A stretch of DNA of 5,617 nt, taken from contig JAEZAV010000096.1 in the NCBI GenBank assembly GCA_023430285.1, forward strand, positions 1 to 5,617. The letters are read 5' to 3'. The notes below the pieces were generated by a model that was not told the origin of the DNA, ran no database searches, and worked only from the letters and a program-made list of their open reading frames with translations. This stretch comes from Methanobacteriota archaeon. GTDB lineage: Archaea; Methanobacteriota; Methanobacteria; Methanobacteriales; Methanobacteriaceae. The stretch's first letter is position 1. Each line of letters begins with the position of its first letter. Position numbers and translations under genes: made by a program. Shown here piece after piece: positions 1-4,145 of this stretch.

Positions 1-62
1 GCTAAAAAAACTATTAATATGGATACAATCAATTTAGGAAGTTCTCTCCAGCTGAAATTCAT
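1..62 (-). CDS. N-terminus of a membrane or secreted protein (partial, cut by left edge)
   Basis: A short open frame on the minus strand starts with ATG at 62-60 and stays open to the window edge, giving 20 full codons plus the first two bases of an Ala codon. The product begins MNFSWRELPK and continues with an unbroken hydrophobic stretch (LIVSILIVFL, then Ala). That is a positively charged N-terminus followed by a membrane helix, as in a signal peptide or signal anchor. The start is supported by a GGAGG Shine-Dalgarno site (complement of 72-76) nine bases upstream, and by an archaeal TATA box (118-127) placed to give a leader of about 35 nt. Nothing can be said about function because the rest of the gene is missing. 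The three independent start signals make a real gene more likely than chance. Confidence 0.62.
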   Translation of the reverse strand, partial: MNFSWRELPKLIVSILIVFL

Positions 63-71
63 TCTGTATTG

Positions 72-76
72 CCTCC
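72..76 (-). promoter_or_regulatory. Ribosome binding site of the left-edge gene
   Basis: The minus strand reads GGAGG here, nine bases before the ATG at 62. It decides the start of a gene of which only about 20 codons are visible. Confidence 0.6.
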
Positions 77-117
77 ATTCTCTTTAACCCCATTAATTAT
101 ATGGTATGTACCTAATT

Positions 118-127
118 AAATATAAAT
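118..127 (-). promoter_or_regulatory. Archaeal TATA box of the left-edge gene
   Basis: The minus strand reads ATTTATATTT, close to the archaeal TTTATATA consensus. Archaeal transcription starts about 25 bases downstream of the box centre, which predicts a start near 97 and a leader of about 35 nt containing the GGAGG site at 72-76. This is the best placed TATA box in the window. Confidence 0.55.
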
Positions 128-230
128 GTATGTTATTACCCAATTGCATCATGATAATCTCAACAAAAACAATTCAAATAATATAATTAACCACTAAAAC
201 ACAATTTTAATGAAAAAGAAAATAATTGAT

Positions 231-240
231 AAAAAAAAAA
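231..240 (-). terminator. Oligo-T terminator after the 118-residue protein gene
   Basis: Ten consecutive A on the plus strand give T10 on the coding strand, about 20 bases past the stop codon of the 261-617 gene. Archaeal RNA polymerase terminates at such T runs without needing a hairpin, and no clear hairpin is present. Confidence 0.6.
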
Positions 241-260
241 TATCTAAATTAAAGTTTGTT

Positions 261-617
261 TTATGTATTGAAAAGAATTTTTTCGAGGGCTTCCAAATTT
301 TTCTCGATAAAAGGTTCTGCATTTTCTTCTGAAAGTATTTTTAACTGTTTTTTTCCAGTTTTTTCATATGCTTTACGCAGTATTTTCCTGAGTTCAGAAG
401 TTGGCATTTCCAGTACCAGCCTGATCTTTGCAAGTTCATCGTCTGCAAGCTGTTCCCTATATTCCAATATTTTACCTTCGAAGGACTTGACCACGTTAGA
501 TCTTCTTGCAACTACTCCCTTAAGAATTAGGGACGGAACTTTGGTAAAGAGATGCAGTAGCTCCAGGACATCTTCTTCTGTAATCTTTATATCTGTCTCT
601 AAATTAGTTGAATCCAT
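261..617 (-). CDS. Hypothetical all-helical cytoplasmic protein, 118 aa
   Basis: I do not recognise this protein. It is highly charged, with no signal peptide or membrane segment, and reads as a chain of amphipathic helices at about residues 14-36, 42-56, 57-70, 73-87 and 97-116. The middle is basic (VVARRS, residues 35-40) and then acidic-rich (LADDELAKIR, 57-66); the end is Lys/Glu-rich. No metal ligands or catalytic motif are visible. The start is well set: the minus strand carries GAGGTG (626-631) eight bases before ATG. The opposite strand is also open over the same stretch, but that reading is Ser/Phe-rich and has no SD site, so it is a shadow. An oligo-T run (231-240) follows the stop. 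The gene lies downstream of the protease on the same strand, but the 152-bp gap with its own terminator argues against an operon. A DNA- or protein-binding helical bundle is possible but unproven. Confidence 0.82.
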   Translation of the reverse strand: MDSTNLETDIKITEEDVLELLHLFTKVPSLILKGVVARRSNVVKSFEGKILEYREQLADDELAKIRLVLEMPTSELRKILRKAYEKTGKKQLKILSEENAEPFIEKNLEALEKILFNT

Positions 618-625
618 TTAAATAA

Positions 626-631
626 CACCTC
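626..631 (-). promoter_or_regulatory. Ribosome binding site inside a palindrome
   Basis: The minus strand reads GAGGTG, complementary to the 3' end of archaeal 16S rRNA, eight bases before the ATG at 617. Its first three bases are also the end of the 14-bp palindrome at 629-642, so the palindrome and the SD site overlap. Confidence 0.7.
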
Positions 632-642
632 AAATATTTGAG
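629..642. repeat. 14-bp perfect palindrome overlapping an SD site
   Basis: CTCAAATATTTGAG is its own reverse complement over all 14 bases. It sits just upstream of the start of the 261-617 gene and shares bases 629-631 with the SD site. Depending on where transcription starts, it could be a DNA operator or a hairpin in the leader RNA. The 11-base half CTCAAATATTT recurs at 1960-1970. Confidence 0.5.
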
Positions 643-733
643 CCGAATACACTATGTTCAATTAAAAATGTGCTATGTGATTAGTTGGTTAAATTAAATC
701 TGGACAAACATTGATCCTTTGAGAGTTTAATAG

Positions 734-748
734 TTTTCATGAAAAAAA
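734..748 (-). terminator. Oligo-T terminator of the serine protease gene
   Basis: Seven A on the plus strand (742-748) give T7 on the coding strand, 22 bases past the protease stop codon. They overlap the perfect palindrome TTTTCATGAAAA (734-745), so a weak hairpin may add to the T-run signal. Confidence 0.5.
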
Positions 749-769
749 CAATTCAGAATATTAATAATT

Positions 770-1792
770 TTATTCAGTGTTCATGGATACGTTGTTTTTG
801 TTTAGGAGTTTGATAATATACTGTGACGAAAGAAAAACACTTGTAGATTGATCTGTGTTATTGGATGTTGTTAATCTGTATATCAATATTCCAAGAACAT
901 CGTTGTTAGAGTCTAGAACTGGTCCTCCACTGAATCCATAGGTTACTTGTGCAGTGGTTTCATAATAAAAGGTCCCGTTTGTTGGTAACTCTTTGGTTAC
1001 AACACCCGAGCTTGAATTTGGTTTGAGTGAAGAACTGTTGAAATTTGAGGTCGTATCCTGCTTTGATGATGGATAACCATATATATGAATTCTCTGGTTT
1101 AAACTGGGAGTGTTAGAATTTAATATGAGAGGATTTAACCTCGTGAAAAATGTATTGATCTTAATCAAGGCCATATCTTCAGATTTTTCAGGATTTCCAA
1201 CATCCACTAAATTAGCATTCACATATTCTCCAACACCACTCCCTGGAAGTCTGACCCTAATTTGTTGTTTAGCAGATTTAACATGGATCAGGTTCCTTTG
1301 ATTCATTAGTTCAGTTGTTGTGTTCACATCGGGCTGTGCTTGAATTATTGATGCGCTAGTATTATTATTAAGGAGTTCTGAGCCCAATTGAGGATTGTAC
1401 CTCGATGTATATCCTGATACTGCTGCTCTTTCAAGGTACTGTTGGATGTCTCCAGTTTCCATCAATCTTAAAACTCCAGTGTCCTGTATAGCTTGTGGAT
1501 CACCCACAACATGGTAAGCTGTGACAATGTAACCATCATCGTTAATTATAAATCCTGATCCAGAATCAAGGGGATCGTAGGCAATGTTTACGTCAGATGT
1601 CTTATTCAAAAATGGATCAGTAATGGTTACAACTCCAGACACACCATTCTCCACGTAAACGACAGAATCTGCTGCTTTAGCGTTTAAAGCTGATGCTGAT
1701 GTTGATGAACTGTTAAAAACTATTTTTGCAGTGAATCCCATTATAAGTAAGACAATTAGGATGATTAACACTGATCTTTGATTATGATTCAT
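770..1792 (-). CDS. Membrane-anchored trypsin-like serine protease (PA clan, family S1, Trypsin_2 type)
   Basis: The 340-residue product has a short polar N-terminus and one hydrophobic helix (about residues 8-26), then a protease domain predicted to lie outside the membrane. The catalytic triad is readable: His94 in GYIVTAYHVVGD, Asp206 in SEDMALIKI and Ser288 in YGFSGGPVLD. These match the HtrA/Deg-like pattern, although the usual Asn/Asp before the catalytic Ser is Phe287. SGSGFII (77-83) is the typical first strand. No PDZ domain follows, because the protein ends about 50 residues after Ser288. His and Asp are 112 residues apart, far more than the roughly 30-45 of DegP or chymotrypsin, with an extra segment at about 101-176. 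Ten N-X-S/T sequons (for example N63, N157, N252, N272, N311) suit a glycosylated surface protein. ATG at 1792 has AGGA six bases upstream (1799-1802). The likely role is surface protein processing or quality control; the substrate is unknown. Confidence 0.9.
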   Translation of the reverse strand: MNHNQRSVLIILIVLLIMGFTAKIVFNSSSTSASALNAKAADSVVYVENGVSGVVTITDPFLNKTSDVNIAYDPLDSGSGFIINDDGYIVTAYHVVGDPQAIQDTGVLRLMETGDIQQYLERAAVSGYTSRYNPQLGSELLNNNTSASIIQAQPDVNTTTELMNQRNLIHVKSAKQQIRVRLPGSGVGEYVNANLVDVGNPEKSEDMALIKINTFFTRLNPLILNSNTPSLNQRIHIYGYPSSKQDTTSNFNSSSLKPNSSSGVVTKELPTNGTFYYETTAQVTYGFSGGPVLDSNNDVLGILIYRLTTSNNTDQSTSVFLSSQYIIKLLNKNNVSMNTE

Positions 1793-1869
1793 TTTTGTTC
1801 CTACGATTAAGGAATTGGATTCTCAGTGATTACATAAAAATTATACAGTATAGTATGATGCTGAAACAT

Positions 1870-1881
1870 GAAATATATTTC
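1870..1881 (-). promoter_or_regulatory. Candidate TATA box of the protease gene, within a palindrome
   Basis: GAAATATATTTC is a perfect 12-bp palindrome whose core reads as a TATA box on the minus strand. It would place the transcription start near 1850 and leave a leader of about 58 nt before ATG 1792. Because the site is symmetrical it gives no direction by itself. An alternative TATA-like stretch lies nearer the gene, around 1835-1845. Confidence 0.35.
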
Positions 1882-2333
1882 TAAAAAATGCATATTAAAC
1901 TAAGCCCGCTGACAGAAATCTTCTAACTAAACCTACTAAATTATCCTACTTTGAGTTGTCTCAAATATTTTTGTTATTCTTGTTGGATCTAGTTTATTTC
2001 ATAATATTTGCTGAATTTGTTTTTGTTTCTGGTTCCATCATTTGCGAAATATTTCAATAATAATATTCGCCTTTATAGCGACTTTTTCAGTCATTTCAAA
2101 TGATAAAACTCAAATTCTCCACAACTATATATCTTAGATTGTTTTGGAATATTCCATTTAAAATAGTAGTATACACTGTGATACCAAATATCTTCTTAGT
2201 TCGTATTTATTTTATTATTTACTAGTTTTATTGAATAATATGGACTAAAATAAGTAAAAATTGATGGATTGTTTGATATGTTCAAATGTTGATCATAATT
2301 GTTGATAGCAGTGGCAATCGAATATTAGAACTG

Positions 2334-2354
2334 AAAAAAAAAAGATTTTTTTTT
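2334..2354. terminator. A10-GA-T9 hairpin, bidirectional oligo-T terminator-like site
   Basis: Ten A, then GA, then nine T form a long A/T inverted repeat. The flanks continue it imperfectly (AGAA at 2327-2330, TTCT at 2357-2360). Transcripts from either direction would end in a U run, the archaeal termination signal. Neither flanking gene reads into it, because the protease gene starts at 1792 and reads left and the next gene starts at 2446. It therefore either ends an unannotated transcript or serves as an insulator or nucleosome-excluding tract. Confidence 0.4.
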
Positions 2355-2433
2355 ATTTCTGGATTTAACCTTCGTTAATTGCTTACTTATTCAAATCAGC
2401 ACGAACTTTATTTTAGTCTAATATTTATAAATT

Positions 2434-2439
2434 GGAGGT
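2434..2439 (+). promoter_or_regulatory. Ribosome binding site of the DUF6803-like gene
   Basis: GGAGGT lies six bases before the ATG at 2446. It selects this ATG over in-frame ATGs at codons 5 and 7. Confidence 0.75.
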
Positions 2440-2445
2440 AAATAA

Positions 2446-2955
2446 ATGGCAGCAGAAATGGTAATGAACCAAACAGTGCAAGCTGCAACTACGGTTGCTC
2501 AAACTATGCCTGGAATGGATATGACTCATTATATGGAGTTATTAACGACTAATCAACCGTGGAATCTGATATTTTTCATGGCAATTCCTGTTTTAATGGT
2601 GGAGGTCCTCGTTGCGAGTGAATTTTTTGTTACATTTAATCGTTTGTATGATGGAACTCTCAGGACATTTAACAAGTACCTCGGAACAATTCTCGGGTTT
2701 TATTTCCTTGGAATTTTCTTGTACTTGTCGATAAATGTTATTCCCACAATAGAATGGAGGGGTATAATAGATGTTCTCTCAGTTGGATTGTATATGAGTG
2801 GAGTAATATTCCTTTTTGGAATATCCCTATTGGAGTTAGGAGTTATTGGAAGAAAATTTACACGCGAAAATAAGATGCAAACACATTTCATTTTGTTAAT
2901 AGGATTTTTGATAGTGGCACATCTGGCCATGATATTCGGAATGGCAAGCCCATAA
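2446..2955 (+). CDS. Four-helix integral membrane protein, DUF6803-like
   Basis: The 169-residue product has a polar N-terminus of about 38 residues and four hydrophobic segments at about 40-64, 79-99, 107-133 and 147-166, so both ends should be on the same side of the membrane. The stretch MTHYMELLTTNQPWNL (26-41) with the following FMAIPV matches my memory of small bacterial and archaeal membrane proteins now called DUF6803; this family name is from recall and unchecked. The function of that family is not known to me. Acidic residues sit within or at the edge of helices (E53, E59, E130), a His lies in the last helix (H159) and another at its start (H147). The N-terminus has a Met-rich patch (M21, M24, M26, M30) with H28, which could bind a soft metal, but this is only a suggestion. 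An SD site sets the start and a T9 terminator follows. It appears monocistronic. Confidence 0.85.
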   Translation: MAAEMVMNQTVQAATTVAQTMPGMDMTHYMELLTTNQPWNLIFFMAIPVLMVEVLVASEFFVTFNRLYDGTLRTFNKYLGTILGFYFLGIFLYLSINVIPTIEWRGIIDVLSVGLYMSGVIFLFGISLLELGVIGRKFTRENKMQTHFILLIGFLIVAHLAMIFGMASP

Positions 2956-2963
2956 AAATCCTT

Positions 2964-2972
2964 CTTTTTTTT
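2964..2972 (+). terminator. Oligo-T terminator of the DUF6803-like gene
   Basis: A run of nine T begins nine bases past the stop codon, with no hairpin needed. This is the usual archaeal termination signal and supports a single-gene transcript. Confidence 0.65.
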
Positions 2973-3067
2973 AGAGGTTGAGTCATAATTATTATTAATT
3001 TTTCTCTGTATTTTTATTACTTATTTTAGATTATGTCCACAACATAAGAAGACTACAACGAACTAAG

Positions 3068-3129
3068 CCAAAAAAAATCCAACCTAAAACAAACACCACA
3101 ATCTAAAACAACAAAAACCAAAAAATTAC
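3068..3129. repeat. G-free A/C-rich tract with an imperfect 19-bp direct repeat
   Basis: Sixty-two consecutive plus-strand bases contain no G and only six T. Within it CAACCTAAAACAA (3080-3092) recurs as CAATCTAAAACAA (3099-3111), 12 of 13 bases matching at a period of 19. The tract lies between the DUF6803-like gene and the next gene, and no function can be assigned. Confidence 0.4.
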
Positions 3130-3140
3130 GAGTCAAGCTC

Positions 3141-3150
3141 TTTATTAAAA
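3141..3150 (+). promoter_or_regulatory. Possible TATA box for the 107-residue protein gene
   Basis: TTTATTAAAA is TATA-like and would start transcription near 3171, leaving a leader of about 26 nt with the GGTGA site inside it. The surrounding DNA is so A-rich that other placements are possible. Confidence 0.3.
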
Positions 3151-3184
3151 AAAAATAAGAACCATTAAAAACTTAAATTTATTG

Positions 3185-3189
3185 GGTGA
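3185..3189 (+). promoter_or_regulatory. Ribosome binding site that favours ATG 3197
   Basis: GGTGA pairs with the 3' end of archaeal 16S rRNA and stands seven bases before ATG 3197. It lies inside the five extra codons that would follow the alternative TTG at 3182, which argues against that earlier start. Confidence 0.55.
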
Positions 3190-3196
3190 AACAATC

Positions 3197-3520
3197 ATGC
3201 AGATCGATAATGTAAAGATAAATCGGGAAAAAAATGCATTTCATGGGGAGTTAAATTTCTTTGATGATGAACTGTCAAAAGATGATTCCAAGGAAATGCT
3301 TTATAGGTTGTTAAGCTGGAAATTAGGCCCTGTTGAACCAACAAGGCACTTTGAATTGTCTTACAATTCTGATAAAAACAGGGTTGAAGTTGATGTTTTT
3401 GTATCTGTAACCAAAACCGAAGCTGAAAATGTTGATACAGTCAAATACATATTCAGCAAATTGGTGGAATTTACTGCCATTTACAACAGGGAATTTGAAG
3501 ACCTTTCAAAGGACATGTAA
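3197..3520 (+). CDS. Hypothetical alpha/beta cytoplasmic protein, 107 aa
   Basis: I do not recognise this protein. It is acidic, with no signal peptide or membrane segment. The order of predicted elements is strand (about 13-22, AFHGELNFF), helix (28-43), two strands joined by a tight turn (50-57 and 62-73, with NSDKN between), then a long helix (77-103). This beta-alpha-beta-beta-alpha plan suits a small compact domain, possibly a dimer. No catalytic or metal-binding motif is visible. The start chosen is ATG 3197, which has GGTGA (3185-3189) seven bases upstream. An in-frame TTG at 3182 would add five residues, but it overlaps the SD site and has no SD site of its own. The gene converges on the leftward gene at 3611-3928, and the two share a terminator at 3545-3577. 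Confidence 0.8.
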   Translation: MQIDNVKINREKNAFHGELNFFDDELSKDDSKEMLYRLLSWKLGPVEPTRHFELSYNSDKNRVEVDVFVSVTKTEAENVDTVKYIFSKLVEFTAIYNREFEDLSKDM

Positions 3521-3544
3521 ATTCATTAACCCAAAATCAAATAA

Positions 3545-3577
3545 TTTTTTTTTAAACATCGATGTTAACAAAAAAAA
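3545..3577. terminator. Symmetrical bidirectional terminator between convergent genes
   Basis: T9 (3545-3553) on the plus strand terminates the rightward gene. A8 (3570-3577), which is T8 on the minus strand, terminates the leftward gene. Between them is the perfect 12-bp palindrome AACATCGATGTT (3555-3566). The whole element is close to an inverted repeat, so either transcript could fold into a stem, though the T runs alone may be enough in an archaeon. It lies 24 bases past one stop codon and 33 past the other. Confidence 0.65.
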
Positions 3578-3610
3578 GGAAGTTAAGGATTTATTATACA
3601 GTTACTTGTG

Positions 3611-3928
3611 TTAAATACCTCTTTTAGTTGAAAGTCTTGGACGATCAGATGAACCTTTACCTGAATTTTTTCCTTCATCATGCTCCTTCATCTGCACCTT
3701 AATTTCATTTTCTGTTAAAGGCCTTATCAATCCTCTTTCAATGGAATATCCAGTCTCTAAAAGATTATCTATAACTTTTCTAAAATCTTTCCTTGACAAG
3801 TCAGGAAAATCCTTTCTTAAAGCAGAATATAATCGGTTATCCAAATAAACTCCATTGTGACCCTTTAAAATTTCATCTGCCTTCTTTTCAATCGCTGATA
3901 AATCTTTGTCTTCACTCAAAAAAATCAT
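3611..3928 (-). CDS. Small hypothetical protein with possible winged-helix fold and basic tail
   Basis: I do not recognise this protein (105 aa from ATG). It has no membrane segment. Residues 11-23 form one helix; residues 28-70 (YLDNRLYSALRKDF, then LSRKDFRKVIDNLLETGYSI, then RGLIRPL) run helix, turn, helix, and a short hairpin, an arrangement resembling a winged helix, which often binds DNA. The last 24 residues are polar, Gly/Ser/Lys/Arg-rich and probably disordered (GKNSGKGSSDRPR). DNA binding is only an inference. The start is ambiguous: the minus strand has GAGGAGGA (3929-3936) directly against ATG 3928, so the best SD core is one base from the ATG. An in-frame TTG at 3919-3917 would have a spacing near 10 and give a protein beginning with the codon before SEDKDL (102 aa). 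The shared terminator at 3545-3577 follows the stop. Confidence 0.78.
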   Translation of the reverse strand: MIFLSEDKDLSAIEKKADEILKGHNGVYLDNRLYSALRKDFPDLSRKDFRKVIDNLLETGYSIERGLIRPLTENEIKVQMKEHDEGKNSGKGSSDRPRLSTKRGI

Positions 3929-3936
3929 TCCTCCTC
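3929..3936 (-). promoter_or_regulatory. SD site abutting an ATG (start ambiguous)
   Basis: The minus strand reads GAGGAGGA immediately followed by ATG at 3928. The GGAGG core is one base from that ATG but about ten bases from the in-frame TTG at 3919. The leading GAGG gives a four-base gap to the ATG, so ATG use cannot be excluded. Confidence 0.55.
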
Positions 3937-4067
3937 AAAAAAAAATGATGCCTTCAATAAACATTTTCATTACTAGTTTTTTCTTCCTATGAATTTGTAT
4001 GTTAATTTTAAGATTAAATATTTACTATTAAAACAACCTTGGCCCATGAAAAAAACTGGTACAAAAC

Positions 4068-4075
4068 AAATATTT
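4068..4075 (+). promoter_or_regulatory. Possible TATA box of the TPR gene
   Basis: AAATATTT following an A-rich stretch is a weak TATA box. It would give a start near 4097 and a leader of about 49 nt. A better looking sequence, GATATAATAAAT at 4117-4128, is too close to the ATG for a transcript carrying the SD site. Confidence 0.25.
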
Positions 4076-4131
4076 TTTTGAATCCACACCTAGGGATAAT
4101 TACATGAGGTTTCATTGATATAATAAATTGT

Positions 4132-4140
4132 AAAGGAGGT
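4132..4140 (+). promoter_or_regulatory. Ribosome binding site of the TPR gene
   Basis: AAAGGAGGT lies five bases before ATG 4146. It is the strongest SD site in the window and fixes the start of a gene whose end is missing. Confidence 0.8.
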
Positions 4141-4145
4141 CGCTT

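Larger units (their letters stand above)
1793..2445. other. 653-bp gene-free region between divergent genes
   Basis: This stretch separates the leftward protease from the rightward DUF6803-like gene. I found no open frame with an SD site on either strand and no tRNA or other recognisable RNA fold. It contains short perfect inverted repeats at 1870-1881, 1950-1965 (arms TTTGAG/CTCAAA, loop TTGT), 2046-2055 (GAAATATTTC), 2091-2103 (TCATTT-C-AAATGA) and 2145-2156 (TGGAATATTCCA). It also has four TTGAT words at 2261-2306 and an A10/T9 hairpin at 2334-2354. The two promoters must lie at its ends. The middle, about 1900-2330, is unexplained and could hold an unannotated small RNA or only regulatory DNA. 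Confidence 0.5.

Noticed and set aside
1..87. Rightward frame open from the left edge to TAA at 85-87 as the tail of an upstream gene
   Set aside because: Only 28 codons with unremarkable composition. The leftward reading of the same bases has a TATA box, an SD site and a signal-anchor sequence.
256..621. Rightward open frame of 121 codons over the 118-residue gene
   Set aside because: It is the antisense of the leftward gene. It is Ser/Phe-rich, lacks an SD site, and does not read like a protein, while the leftward frame has GAGGTG and charged helices.
1110..1301. Rightward 63-codon frame within the protease gene
   Set aside because: It is antisense to a protease whose catalytic triad is intact, and it has no SD site.
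2260..2334. C/D box small RNA in the divergent gap
   Set aside because: TTGATGG and CTGA lie about 70 bases apart, but the C box has two mismatches, no D'/C' pair is clear and no terminal stem forms.
2422..2432. TATTTATAAAT as TATA box for the DUF6803-like gene
   Set aside because: It is a good sequence match but would start transcription at or after the ATG, which does not fit the strong GGAGGT site at 2434-2439.
2700..2930. Leftward 76-codon frame within the DUF6803-like gene
   Set aside because: It is antisense to a clear membrane protein and has no SD site.
3068..3129. CRISPR-like or phage attachment repeat
   Set aside because: Only two imperfect 13-base copies with a 6-base gap, no third unit, no tRNA nearby and no integrase or cas gene.
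3429..3614. Rightward 61-codon frame overlapping the 107-residue gene
   Set aside because: It starts inside a better supported gene in another frame, lacks an SD site, and runs through the bidirectional terminator.
4117..4128. GATATAATAAAT as TATA box for the TPR gene
   Set aside because: Transcription would begin about at the ATG, leaving out the AAAGGAGGT site. The box would make sense only for a leaderless transcript.
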